A stretch of 44,936 nt of DNA, taken from positions 1 through 44,936 of the forward strand of contig CALUWL010000007.1 of assembly GCA_944324445.1 (NCBI GenBank), given 5' to 3'. This document shows, piece after piece, positions 1 through 8,102 of this stretch. The DNA is from Candidatus Gastranaerophilales bacterium (GTDB taxonomy: Bacteria > Cyanobacteriota > Vampirovibrionia > Gastranaerophilales > Gastranaerophilaceae). Position 1 is the first letter of the stretch; each line of letters begins with the position of its first letter. The notes beneath the pieces were generated by a model. It was given only the letters and a program-made list of their open reading frames with translations, was not told the origin of the DNA and searched no databases. The position numbers were made by a program, and so were the translations under genes.

Positions 1-2
1 TT

Positions 3-992
3 TCTTTAACAGACGCTAAAGAAATTGATGAAGATGTTGAACTTGATGATGAAGTCAAAATTGAAGTAACCCCCGAAAACTTTGGCAGAGTTGCAGCACA
101 AAGTGCAAAACAAGTAATAACTCAAAGAATTAGAGAAGCTGAGCGCAAAATGGTTCTTGATGAATTTATGTCTAAAAAAGGCACTTTAATAACAGGTATA
201 ATTCAAAGAAGAACAGATAGAGCAGTCATTGTAAACATCGGAAAAACTGATGCTATAATGCCATCTAGAGAACAAATCCCAGGGGAATATTATAAACCCG
301 GAAATCGTATTAGAGTATTTGTTTTAGACGTTAAAGAAACCTCTAAATTACCTCAAGTTATAGTTTCACAAGCACACGCAGAAATTGTTAGAGAACTTTT
401 TGAACTTGAAGTACCTGAAATTGAAGACGGAATTGTTGAAATTAAATCAATTGCTCGTGAAGCAGGTTTTAGAACAAAACTTGCCGTATGGTCAAATGAT
501 CCTTCGGTTGATTCGGTTGGTGCCTGCATAGGTCCTCGCGGAACAAGAATTCAAACAATTGTAGGTGAATTGAAAAATGAAAAAATTGATATCGTAAGAT
601 ATTCTGAAGATCCTGTTGAATATATCGTTAATGCTCTATCTCCCGCAAGAATAGTATCGGTTGATATTTTAGCAGATGATGATGAAAGACATGAAGCTTT
701 TGTTATTGTTCCTGATGATCAATTATCTCTTGCAATCGGTCGTGAAGGTCAAAACGTACGTCTTGCGCACAGATTAACAGGCTGGAAGATAGATATTAAA
801 TCTGAATCTCAAGCAAGAGAAATGGAATCAAAAGCTGTTGAAGTTCAATATGAAGATAATAATGATACAGTTGAAGATTATGTTGAAGAAGATGAAGCTA
901 TTGATGAAATAGCTCAAGAAGCTCTTGAAGAAACAAATCAAACTGCGCTTGATGAAGAAGATCAAATTCAAGAAGAATCTCAAGAAGTATAA
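3..992 (+). CDS. nusA: Transcription termination/antitermination factor NusA (5' end outside window)
   Basis: NusA binds RNA polymerase and nascent RNA and modulates pausing, termination and antitermination. The reading frame is already open at base 3 (SLTDAKEIDEDVELDDEVK...), so the start codon lies upstream of the window; the Met at 150 is internal. In order it shows the end of the N-terminal polymerase-binding domain, an S1 domain (starting about KKGTLITGIIQRRTD, with VNIGKTDAIMP), KH1 (VGACIGPRGTRIQTIVGEL) and KH2 (LSLAIGREGQNVRLAHRLTG), each with the GxxG loop. It ends in a strongly acidic tail of about 55 residues rich in Glu and Asp, replacing the helix-hairpin-helix repeats of enterobacterial NusA; acidic tails of this sort occur in other lineages. 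A strong hairpin follows directly. infB does not follow, so the usual nusA-infB order is broken here. Confidence 0.95.
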   Translation, partial: SLTDAKEIDEDVELDDEVKIEVTPENFGRVAAQSAKQVITQRIREAERKMVLDEFMSKKGTLITGIIQRRTDRAVIVNIGKTDAIMPSREQIPGEYYKPGNRIRVFVLDVKETSKLPQVIVSQAHAEIVRELFELEVPEIEDGIVEIKSIAREAGFRTKLAVWSNDPSVDSVGACIGPRGTRIQTIVGELKNEKIDIVRYSEDPVEYIVNALSPARIVSVDILADDDERHEAFVIVPDDQLSLAIGREGQNVRLAHRLTGWKIDIKSESQAREMESKAVEVQYEDNNDTVEDYVEEDEAIDEIAQEALEETNQTALDEEDQIQEESQEV

Positions 993-1005
993 ATTTTATT
1001 TTAAA

Positions 1006-1044
1006 TAATTAAAAAGATAGGGAAAAACCCTATCTTTTTAATTA
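1006..1044 (+). terminator. Intrinsic terminator after nusA
   Basis: A 17-bp perfect stem (arms 1006-1022 and 1028-1044) with an AAAAA loop. The lower stem is A/T tracts and the upper stem is GATAGGG/CCCTATC, so it can act in either direction. It sits 14 bp past the nusA stop codon and before the next same-strand gene, which has its own -10 box. Confidence 0.85.
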
Positions 1045-1091
1045 GCTGATACTTTAAATCTTTAAAACGATGTATTTAACAATTTTTTATG

Positions 1092-1107
1092 TATAATTCT
1101 TTCTATG
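1092..1107 (+). promoter_or_regulatory. -10 box placed for a leaderless start
   Basis: TATAAT at 1092-1097 is followed by 7 nt and then the ATG at 1105. With the usual 6-8 nt from the -10 box to the transcription start, the mRNA would begin at or next to the start codon. There is no Shine-Dalgarno sequence and no good -35 box at the normal distance. Confidence 0.5.
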
Positions 1108-1974
1108 GCAAAAGTTGTGCTTATAGGATACGGAAAAATGCTCTATTCCTTAATAGAAGGAATAGAAGCTTCAGAACATAAAATAGTCGGTATCTTTAGG
1201 AATGATAGAATTAAATATTCTAAAATAGAACTTTTTTTTAAAGATATATTCAATCCTTCTTGGGATTTTACAATTATAAAATCCAAAAAATTGTATGATA
1301 TAAAAGCTAAAAGCGTAAATAGCGAGAAATTTTTAAAAGAAATTAAAAAATTAAACCCTGACCTTATAATAGTAGGTTCTTGGGCGGAAAAATTTAAAAG
1401 CGAAATTTTGAATACTATCCCTTGTATAAATTTTCATCCTGCGCTTTTACCTAAAAACAGAGGACCAAATCCTTATTTTTGGTCAATTTATCTTAATCAA
1501 AAAGTAACGGGGCTTACCGTTCATTTTATGAACGAATTTTTTGATAAAGGCGATATTATAATGCAAGAAGCAATTACAATAGATGAAAATGAAACAGGAG
1601 AAAGCCTTAAAGAAAAAACAACCCGACTTGCAAAAGTTATGGTAAAAGAATTTTTAGATTTATATGTTAAAAAACAAATACAACCTATTAAACAACAGGA
1701 AGAATTTGCAAGCTATGAACCGCAATTAAGTGAAAAAGAAGTCATAATTGATTTAAATAAATCAAAAGATGATGTTAAAAGACACCTAAGAGCACTATAT
1801 CCTTGGGCAGTTCCTTATGTTAAGGTTTTAAGAAGATATATAAAAATAGAAAAATATGAATTTATCGAACTTGATGAAAAACATAAAAACAGAAAAAATT
1901 ATGAAGTGATTGAAAATAATTCAAATTTCTTTGTTTTAAAAGGGTCTGATTTTTTAATAAAACTCTACAAATGA
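1105..1974 (+). CDS. Formyltransferase, methionyl-tRNA formyltransferase-like
   Basis: Transfers a formyl group from 10-formyl-tetrahydrofolate to an amino group. The N-terminal half is a Rossmann-type formyltransferase domain (MAKVVLIGYGKML) with the catalytic triad visible: Asn and His in INFHPALLPKNRGPNPYFW (about residues 108-126) and Asp in HFMNEFFDKGDI (about 140-151). The C-terminal part (from about residue 195; EVIIDLNKSKDDVKRHLRAL...PWAVPYVKV) resembles the Fmt C-terminal domain. The GPNPYFW loop is closer to amino-sugar formyltransferases than to classical Fmt, where RGAAP is usual, so the substrate (Met-tRNA or a nucleotide-linked amino sugar) is not settled. At 289 aa it is a little shorter than typical Fmt. 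It has no ribosome-binding site and a -10 box 7 nt upstream, suggesting leaderless translation. Confidence 0.75.
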   Translation: MAKVVLIGYGKMLYSLIEGIEASEHKIVGIFRNDRIKYSKIELFFKDIFNPSWDFTIIKSKKLYDIKAKSVNSEKFLKEIKKLNPDLIIVGSWAEKFKSEILNTIPCINFHPALLPKNRGPNPYFWSIYLNQKVTGLTVHFMNEFFDKGDIIMQEAITIDENETGESLKEKTTRLAKVMVKEFLDLYVKKQIQPIKQQEEFASYEPQLSEKEVIIDLNKSKDDVKRHLRALYPWAVPYVKVLRRYIKIEKYEFIELDEKHKNRKNYEVIENNSNFFVLKGSDFLIKLYK

Positions 1975-2031
1975 TTATATTTAACAAACTTTTGTAATAT
2001 AATTAACCAAAAGAATAAAAAGAGAGATTTT

Positions 2032-2772
2032 ATGAAAATAATTGCACAAAATCTGGTTAAAATATACGGAGATAGATCGGTTGTAAATGATGTATCTTTT
2101 GATGTTAATAAAGGTGAAGTTGTAGGACTTTTAGGGCCTAACGGGGCCGGAAAAACCACAACTTTTTATATGGTAGTGGGATTGGTTAGAGCAAACTCGG
2201 GTCAGGTATTTATTGAAGATGATAATAAAAATCGAATTGAAATTACTCATCTTCCGATGAATGAAAGAGCAAAATTAGGAATAGGCTACCTGCCGCAGGA
2301 AACTTCAATTTTCAGAAAACTAAATGTTGAGGATAATTTAAAACTTGTTCTTGAAATGAACGATAAATTAAATCAAGAACAAAAAGATGAATTGTTAGAA
2401 AGCTTATTAACTGAATTTGGTGTGGCAAAATTAAGAACAGCTCCTTCTGTAGCACTTTCCGGCGGAGAAAGAAGAAGAGTTGAAATTGCAAGAGCGCTTG
2501 CTGCAACTCCTTCATTTATACTTCTTGATGAACCTTTTACAGGGATTGACCCTATTGCAATAGGAGAAATTAAAGAAAATATATATAAACTTGCAAAAGA
2601 AAAAAATATAGGAATTTTAATAACAGACCATAACCCGAAAGCCACTTTATCAATTACAGATAGAGCAAATGTCATTTTTGACGGCAAAATTAAAATCTCT
2701 GGTAAATCAAAAGATGTTGCGGTTGATCCTGTTGCAAAAGAATTTTATTTAGGAAAAGATTTTGTACTCTAA
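2032..2772 (+). CDS. lptB: LPS export ABC transporter ATPase LptB
   Basis: The ATPase that powers extraction of lipopolysaccharide from the inner membrane by LptB2FG. All ABC motifs are present in 246 aa: Walker A GPNGAGKTTTFYM (about residues 36-48), Q-loop GYLPQETSIF, signature LSGGERRRVEIARAL, Walker B FILLDEPFTGIDP and H-loop ITDHN. The GIGYLPQE, VEIARALA and DEPFAGIDP-like phrasing is characteristic of LptB rather than other ABC ATPases. It is followed 4 bp later by the LptF/G-type permease. The upstream gap has an A+T-rich promoter-like stretch (TATAAT near 1997) and a GAGAG ribosome site before the ATG. lptA and lptC are not next to it in this window. Confidence 0.93.
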   Translation: MKIIAQNLVKIYGDRSVVNDVSFDVNKGEVVGLLGPNGAGKTTTFYMVVGLVRANSGQVFIEDDNKNRIEITHLPMNERAKLGIGYLPQETSIFRKLNVEDNLKLVLEMNDKLNQEQKDELLESLLTEFGVAKLRTAPSVALSGGERRRVEIARALAATPSFILLDEPFTGIDPIAIGEIKENIYKLAKEKNIGILITDHNPKATLSITDRANVIFDGKIKISGKSKDVAVDPVAKEFYLGKDFVL

Positions 2773-2776
2773 AACT

Positions 2777-3904
2777 ATGGAATTTATAAATAAAATTAAA
2801 AATTTTAAATTAAGCCTTTTGGATAAATTTATTTTAAGCCAAGTAATGGGTGCAACTTTGGTTTGCTTAATTTTATTTATAATTGTTTGGATAGCTCCCG
2901 AGACACTTTTTAAAATAATAAAAAAAGTACTGAATGATCATATAGGTATTTCAATGGCGCTTAAACTTTTGGTTTTAGAAATTCCTAAAGTTTTAGCAAA
3001 AGCAATTCCTGTTGGAATTTTATTGGGTTCAATTTTTACTTTTGACAGACTCTCTAAAAATTCAGAACTTTCAATTTTAAGAGGAATAGGAATTTCATTT
3101 AACAGAATAATGCTTCCTGTTATTTGTTTCGGATGTGTTTTATCGATTTTTTGCTATATGGTAAATGATAAGCTTGTTCCTTTAGCAAGTAAAAAACTCG
3201 GTGAATCAAAAGGCGGCGGAAGCCATTTTGTCTATATTGTCGAAAACCCTGATAAAACACCAAAGCAAAATATAATTGTTTCAAATTTTAACCCCACCAC
3301 AATTTTTGATATTACAGTGATGAATTTTGCGCACGAAGGTTATGATGATGCTACAACATTTGACAGTATTGTCTTTGCTCCGATTGCGACAAAAGAAAAA
3401 GATTGCTGGATGCTAAAAGACGCTCTTATTTATAAAATAGATAAAGAAGGTATATATAAAAAAATACTCCATGAAGACTTTTACCCGATTTTACAAGAAA
3501 AAAATCAAGCGCAGGAAGTATTTGACCTTATGCTAAATACGACAAGAAAAGAAAGGGTCTTTACAAATCATCAAATTTCAAAATATTCAAAATTACTCAA
3601 AAAAGCTAATTTTTCTGATGAATACAGATATTTTAGAACAAAATTATATCAAAGATATCTGCATCCTCTAACTTGTATTTTATTTGCAATTATAGGCTGC
3701 ATGCTTGGTTTTGCCCCTCCGAGATCCCAAAGACTTGTAGGTTTTACAATAGCTGTTGGTATGATTTTTGGTTATTATATAACCTTGCCTTTCTTTGACC
3801 TTTTAGCTCAAAAAGGCGTGCTTCCTTCGTTTTTAGCAGCGGGACTACCTATAATTTTATTTATAGCTTCAATTTTTATAATTAAAAAAGTAAAGGATTT
3901 ATAA
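2777..3904 (+). CDS. LptF/LptG family permease
   Basis: Inner-membrane permease of the YjgP/YjgQ (LptF/LptG) family, which works with LptB to pass LPS to the periplasmic bridge. Hydrophobic segments are visible at about residues 25-50, 68-90 and 100-125 near the N terminus and three more at the C terminus (from about 295), separated by a soluble beta-rich domain, the standard layout. The ATG at 2777 (MEFINKIKNF) is the natural start; a TTG at 2762 would overlap the end of lptB and gives an atypical N terminus. Only one LptF/G gene is present here, as in several non-proteobacterial diderms where one permease may act as a homodimer or the partner is elsewhere. The next gene starts within its stop codon. 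Confidence 0.85.
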   Translation: MEFINKIKNFKLSLLDKFILSQVMGATLVCLILFIIVWIAPETLFKIIKKVLNDHIGISMALKLLVLEIPKVLAKAIPVGILLGSIFTFDRLSKNSELSILRGIGISFNRIMLPVICFGCVLSIFCYMVNDKLVPLASKKLGESKGGGSHFVYIVENPDKTPKQNIIVSNFNPTTIFDITVMNFAHEGYDDATTFDSIVFAPIATKEKDCWMLKDALIYKIDKEGIYKKILHEDFYPILQEKNQAQEVFDLMLNTTRKERVFTNHQISKYSKLLKKANFSDEYRYFRTKLYQRYLHPLTCILFAIIGCMLGFAPPRSQRLVGFTIAVGMIFGYYITLPFFDLLAQKGVLPSFLAAGLPIILFIASIFIIKKVKDL

Positions 3905-4716
3905 TGAAAAAGAAAATATTTAATCTTCTTTTATTGTTTATATTTAGCATTTTTTCAATAATACCTTCTTTTGCAGCGGAAAAAATCGAAATAAATAACG
4001 ATGAAACAGGAATTTGGGTCTTTAAAATAAATACTAAAAAATACGGTTCAAAAATTAAACCCTATATGACTGATGATTTGACTACACCTAAAAAACTTTA
4101 TGATGACAAATGTTTCGACCTTGTTGTAAATGGCGGATATTATGACGTTAAAAACGGAAAAAGCGTTTCTTATGTTATTATAGACGGTATCTTAGAAGGA
4201 AATTTAGATAATCACACAGATTTAGTCGAAGCTTTAAAAAAAGAAGAACGTTTAGATAAAGTAAAATCGAGAGCCGAATTTAGAATTTTAGAAAATAAAA
4301 GACATAAACTAAAATTTGATATTGCTCGCCATACAGACCCGATTAAAAAAGGCTGGACAATAAAACATTCTCTGCAAGCAGGTCCAATGCTATATCCTGC
4401 TATGGATTTAGTTAATGAGGGGTTTGTGGTTTATGAAGATGATATTGTAAAATCACAAAGTGCGGATATTTTAAAAAGACGTGAAAGAACCGCAATTGCT
4501 CTAAAAGGGAAATATCTTTATATAGTAATATTTACAAAAGACCATAAGGTAGACGCTAAAGAACTAAAAGACTTTATGGAAAAAAACCTTAAAGTCGATA
4601 AAGCCATGGCATTTGACGGTGGAATTTCAACCGCAATTAACTGCAAAAATGTTTCAATAGGCTCAATAGGTAAATATCAAAGAAAAGTTAAATCATTTCT
4701 GGTTATTGAAAGGTAA
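3904..4716 (+). CDS. Phosphodiester glycosidase (NAGPA-like) domain protein, secreted
   Basis: Starts with a signal peptide (MKKKIFNLLLLFIFSIFSIIPSFA, cleavage likely after SFA). The remainder is a phosphodiester glycosidase domain, the family of NAGPA and of bacterial proteins once labelled exopolysaccharide biosynthesis (DUF2233). Visible family signatures are VVNGGYYD (about residue 78-85), LQAGPMLYP (about 158-166), RRERTAIAL (about 197-205) and AFDGGISTAIN near the C terminus. Members hydrolyse phosphodiester-linked sugars in cell-wall or surface polymers. The substrate is unknown here. The ATG overlaps the LptF/G stop by one base, so it is translationally linked to LPS export, consistent with an envelope role. 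Confidence 0.8.
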   Translation: MKKKIFNLLLLFIFSIFSIIPSFAAEKIEINNDETGIWVFKINTKKYGSKIKPYMTDDLTTPKKLYDDKCFDLVVNGGYYDVKNGKSVSYVIIDGILEGNLDNHTDLVEALKKEERLDKVKSRAEFRILENKRHKLKFDIARHTDPIKKGWTIKHSLQAGPMLYPAMDLVNEGFVVYEDDIVKSQSADILKRRERTAIALKGKYLYIVIFTKDHKVDAKELKDFMEKNLKVDKAMAFDGGISTAINCKNVSIGSIGKYQRKVKSFLVIER

Positions 4717-4721
4717 AAAAT

Positions 4722-5168
4722 ATGAAGTTAGGGAAAATTGATTTTTGTAAAATAAAAAAGATAACAGCAATTGAAATTACAACTGTTGTGCTTGCTTTTG
4801 TGGCATTGGGAGTTTATTATTCACCTAATTTCATGCACAAACAAGAAACTATGAAAGCGGCTAAAATTAAAGCAGATAATGCAATTTTTACATCAAAAGC
4901 TCTTGAAGAATTTGCTAAAGATAAATCAGCAAAATCCTCTGAAATAGCACAAAAAATTCTGGATGAACTCAATTTAACAACTATTAACCCTTATAACAAA
5001 AAGGCTCCTGCATACACATTTGAGATTAATTGCAAAGCTTGCAACAGTGTTGAATATGATGATAATTTAAGCATGATTATACTTACAACCTACAATAAAA
5101 AAGGTGAGCTTATAGCAAGAACTGTTATAAAACCGCCATCTTTCGTTACATATACAAAAGAAGATTAA
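4722..5168 (+). CDS. Pilin-like single-pass membrane protein
   Basis: A 148-aa protein with one N-terminal hydrophobic helix (about residues 15-37, ITAIEITTVVLAFVALGVYY). This resembles the helix of type IV pilins and pseudopilins, including a Glu a few residues into the segment, but the canonical G-F prepilin cleavage site is not obvious. The exported part has one close Cys pair (CKAC). It lies 5 bp after the glycosidase gene in the lpt operon. The family was not identified; the pilin resemblance is an inference from helix layout only. Confidence 0.55.
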   Translation: MKLGKIDFCKIKKITAIEITTVVLAFVALGVYYSPNFMHKQETMKAAKIKADNAIFTSKALEEFAKDKSAKSSEIAQKILDELNLTTINPYNKKAPAYTFEINCKACNSVEYDDNLSMIILTTYNKKGELIARTVIKPPSFVTYTKED

Positions 5169-5210
5169 TTTTTTATTTTATGATATTCTTTTTTTGTAAG
5201 GAGACAAATT

Positions 5211-5684
5211 ATGGTAAATACTTTTGAAGGAAAATTATACGCAGACAGTGATGATAAGTTTTGTATTGTTATTTCAAGATTTAATGATTTTATAGGAAGC
5301 AAACTTTTAGAAGGCGCAATAGACACTTTTAAAAGATTAAATGTGAAAGAAGAAAATATTGACGTAATTTGGACTCCGGGAGCTTTTGAAATCCCTCTTA
5401 CAGCTTCTTATGCTGCTAAATCGAAAAAATACTCTGCAATTTGTGCGCTGGGCGCAATAATAAAAGGTTCAACAAATCACTATGACTATGTTTGCGCAGA
5501 ATTATCAAAAGGCATTGCAACTGTTTCAATGAATTCAGGAATACCTGTTTTATTTGGAGTTTTAACAGTAGATAATATAGAACAAGCAATTGAGCGTGCA
5601 GGTTCAAAAGCAGGAAACAAAGGTTCTGAATGCGCTAAAGCGGCAATTGAAATGGCTAATGTTTTAAAAAAAATCAATCTTTAG
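5211..5684 (+). CDS. ribH: 6,7-dimethyl-8-ribityllumazine synthase (RibH)
   Basis: Condenses 5-amino-6-ribitylamino-uracil with 3,4-dihydroxy-2-butanone 4-phosphate to give the riboflavin precursor lumazine. At 157 aa it has the normal length. Family motifs are present: [16 protein letters not shown] near the N terminus, the substrate loop [14 protein letters not shown], the catalytic region [15 protein letters not shown] (including the conserved His) and [27 protein letters not shown]. It has a good AAGGAG ribosome-binding site. No other rib genes are adjacent, so riboflavin genes are dispersed in this genome. No FMN riboswitch is visible in the 42-bp gap upstream. Confidence 0.93.
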   Translation: MVNTFEGKLYADSDDKFCIVISRFNDFIGSKLLEGAIDTFKRLNVKEENIDVIWTPGAFEIPLTASYAAKSKKYSAICALGAIIKGSTNHYDYVCAELSKGIATVSMNSGIPVLFGVLTVDNIEQAIERAGSKAGNKGSECAKAAIEMANVLKKINL

Positions 5685-5693
5685 ATTAATATA

Positions 5694-5801
5694 AAATCAT
5701 CCGAAAGCAACCTCAAGGTTAATGCCCTATCAGAATAAAACAAATACATTATTGTTATAGACTTTTATTCAGATTGATGGGAGAGTATTTAAGGATGATT
5801 T
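5694..5801 (+). promoter_or_regulatory. Structured leader that can pair with the start codon of the next gene
   Basis: AAATCATCC (5694-5702) is perfectly complementary to GGATGATTT (5793-5801), which contains the ATG at 5795. Between them are GCAACC-TCAA-GGTT (5707-5720) and a GAATAA/TTATTC helix (about 5732-5770). The stretch GCAACC...GGTTAATGCC recalls the P3 region of S-box RNAs, but the other conserved S-box parts are missing. It could also contain the ribH terminator. No family is assigned. Confidence 0.35.
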
Positions 5802-6952
5802 CCTTTAAAATAAAAACAGGTCTTTTAACAACATTAATTTTATTTTGCACAACTTATCTGCCTGCTTTAGCTCAGGAAAATATAATTTCTTCGGTTGTAA
5901 TTTCAAAATCGAAAGAAAAGCCGAACGCATACGAATTAAACATTGATTCAACCGAAACAGTTGATTATAAAGCAAATATAGACGAAGAAGGCGACATATA
6001 TTTTGACCTTAAAAATTCAACTGTAGCTGAAGATGCAGGAACAATCTATGATGATGTTTCAAATATTGATAATGTTGTAATTAAACAATTGAATAACAAC
6101 AAAGTAAGAATATATGTAAAAGGAAAAAACGCAAGAAATACAGAACTTGTTTTTGTAAATTCTCTTTTTGATACATCTAAAGAAACTTCAAAAAAAGTTA
6201 TCATTAATCGCCCAATTAATGAATATCAACCGACAAACCACTTAAATGATTTAGATGATGAAGAAATACAAGATTGGAACGATAATTCGTTTAATTTTGC
6301 TCATCTTTTAACTGAACTGTTATCAAGCTTGAAAAATGGTTCAACAGGAATTGTATTGATATTCTTAACGCTTTTGGGACTTGGAGCAATAATAATTAAG
6401 AATTTAGCTTTGAAAATTTCACAAGATAAAGAACCTTTAATTGGTTTAAATACTACAAAAATTAATAACAATGATTTAAGAAGTGTATCAAATCGAATGG
6501 AAGCTCTTAAAAATGCCCAAGACGAATTAAATAAAGCACATCAGAAATATCAAAATTATCTTCAAAACAAATACAAAGATAATTATAAAGAAAAAGCAAA
6601 ACCGGTTAATATTGATGCAATTAAAAAAGGTATAGCCTTAAATCAATATCAAAAAAGCACACAAAACCCCTATCTTGATCAGGAAGTAATAAAAATTAAT
6701 AAAGATTTTACAAGCAGCATACCTCAAGGAAATTTCCAAATTCCGCCAAGACCTAAAAAACCTGCTCAAATAAATACCAGTCCTTATATACAAAGAAAAA
6801 ATAATAAAATTGACTATATTCCAAAAACAAATGAAAAATCAAGCTCAACTAAATTTTTAGAATCAGTTACAAAAATATATGAACAATCCGGAAGAAAAGA
6901 TCTTGCAAACGGATTAAAAAACTCGATATCAAAAGCAAAACAATCAATTTAA
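5795..6952 (+). CDS. Secreted/membrane-anchored protein with AMIN-like N-terminal domain
   Basis: The start at 5795 (MISFKIKTG) is preferred over ATGs at 5774 and 5777 because GGGAGAG lies 9-10 nt upstream of it. The product (385 aa) has a signal peptide or anchor (ending near LPALAQ), then a beta-rich domain of about 100 residues (VVISKSKEKPNAYELNIDSTE...VRIYVKGKNARN) that resembles AMIN-type envelope domains. A linker and one transmembrane helix (STGIVLIFLTLLGLGAIII) follow. The C-terminal half is polar, basic and Lys/Asn/Gln-rich with a short coiled-coil-like stretch (MEALKNAQDELNKAHQKYQNYL). The arrangement suggests a protein that senses or binds the envelope and has a cytoplasmic tail. 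The function is unknown and the AMIN comparison is tentative. Confidence 0.6.
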   Translation: MISFKIKTGLLTTLILFCTTYLPALAQENIISSVVISKSKEKPNAYELNIDSTETVDYKANIDEEGDIYFDLKNSTVAEDAGTIYDDVSNIDNVVIKQLNNNKVRIYVKGKNARNTELVFVNSLFDTSKETSKKVIINRPINEYQPTNHLNDLDDEEIQDWNDNSFNFAHLLTELLSSLKNGSTGIVLIFLTLLGLGAIIIKNLALKISQDKEPLIGLNTTKINNNDLRSVSNRMEALKNAQDELNKAHQKYQNYLQNKYKDNYKEKAKPVNIDAIKKGIALNQYQKSTQNPYLDQEVIKINKDFTSSIPQGNFQIPPRPKKPAQINTSPYIQRKNNKIDYIPKTNEKSSSTKFLESVTKIYEQSGRKDLANGLKNSISKAKQSI

Positions 6953-6973
6953 TATAATACTCAACCAATAAAT

Positions 6974-7003
6974 GCCTCTTTATTAAGAGGCTTCTTTTTA
7001 TTT
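6974..7003 (+). terminator. Intrinsic terminator
   Basis: GCCTCTT-TATT-AAGAGGC (6974-6991) followed by TTCTTTTTATTTT, 21 bp after the stop codon of the upstream gene. Confidence 0.85.
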
Positions 7004-7051
7004 TGCTAGACTAGAGCATGACTTTTTCGTATAATTATTTTAGGTTGAATT

Positions 7052-8083
7052 ATGGCATCAAATGTATATACAAAAAATGAAATATTACAGAGTTTAGCTT
7101 CAAAAGGTTATTTTATAGACGCTTATACTCTTGATACCTTTTTTGAAAAATGGAGAATTGAAGCCATTTTTGAAGATGAACAAGGAACGGAATTTTTTGA
7201 TAAGCACGCACTTGATTTAATTTTGGAAAATCTTTTCAGTGCAAAAAATGAACCTGAAAAAAAAGAAGAAGAAACCCAAAAAATAGAACAAACAGCAGAA
7301 ATTCAAGCACCACAACCTGAAATTCAACCGCAAGTTGAAATAAATCAACCCATCCAACACCAAGATAATTTTGAAATTAAAGAAGAAAAATTACAGATAG
7401 ATGACAATGTAACTGCAAATCTATTAAATAATATTGAGCTTTCAGACGGCACTCCTTTAATAAATAAAATTCAAGAAAATCCTGATTTTAGTGCAGATAT
7501 AATTCAACCGCAAAAAATTGATGAACCCTCAACATCAAATATTCCTGTAATTGAAAACAACGAAACTCAAAATACTAAACCCGGTATTCTGGAAGGTGCA
7601 ATGGAAGGGCTTAGCGGGGATAATATAATTCAACAAAACAATGATTTTAATAACACACAAATTATACCCCCAACGGATGATAATAGCGACTTTGATGATA
7701 TTAGCCTTTTATCAGAGTCCCTAGAAGCTCAGGAAAAATTTAGACAATATGTTGTTTCTGAACTTGTTAAGAAAAATGTTGACCTAAACCCCAGAAGTAA
7801 TGAATTTAAGCTTGATATATCAGAACGCACGTTAAATATGATAGCTCGTACCATGGCAAAAAAAATAGCAAAACATGTGAACACTATCTTTTCTGCAGAT
7901 GCCAAAAATGCAACTCAATTGGAAAATGTTAAAGAAGAGAATAAAAAACTAGCACAAAGAACAAAAGAATTAGAAGAACAAAATCGAAAATTAAAATTAC
8001 TTCTGGCAGAATCAAACAAAAACTTAAATTCTTATAAGCCAAGCATATTTGGACTTTATAAAAAAGTAAACCCCAACAAATAA
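7052..8083 (+). CDS. Hypothetical protein with disordered middle and C-terminal coiled coil
   Basis: A 343-aa cytoplasmic protein with no signal peptide. Residues 1-65 form a compact, probably helical domain (TKNEILQSLASKGYFIDAY...). About residues 70-215 are low-complexity, rich in Gln, Glu, Pro and Asn, and probably disordered. Residues 225-285 are helical (EKFRQYVVSELVKKNVDLN..., MARTMAKKIAKHVN). Residues 285-330 form a clear coiled coil (LENVKEENKKLAQRTKELEEQNRKLKLLL as heptads). It lies directly upstream of the M50 protease gene, which starts 20 bp after its stop. No family was recognised; the build suggests a scaffold or regulator. Confidence 0.7.
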   Translation: MASNVYTKNEILQSLASKGYFIDAYTLDTFFEKWRIEAIFEDEQGTEFFDKHALDLILENLFSAKNEPEKKEEETQKIEQTAEIQAPQPEIQPQVEINQPIQHQDNFEIKEEKLQIDDNVTANLLNNIELSDGTPLINKIQENPDFSADIIQPQKIDEPSTSNIPVIENNETQNTKPGILEGAMEGLSGDNIIQQNNDFNNTQIIPPTDDNSDFDDISLLSESLEAQEKFRQYVVSELVKKNVDLNPRSNEFKLDISERTLNMIARTMAKKIAKHVNTIFSADAKNATQLENVKEENKKLAQRTKELEEQNRKLKLLLAESNKNLNSYKPSIFGLYKKVNPNK

Positions 8084-8102
8084 AAGTTTTTAAAGGAGCG
8101 CA

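Noticed and set aside
4722-5168. True type IV prepilin
   Set aside because: Although the helix resembles a pilin, the leader has no convincing prepilin peptidase cleavage site, so only pilin-like is claimed.
5694-5801. Canonical SAM (S-box) riboswitch
   Set aside because: Only a short core-like stretch is present; the AGAG kink-turn and P1/P2/P4 consensus are missing, so no riboswitch class is called.
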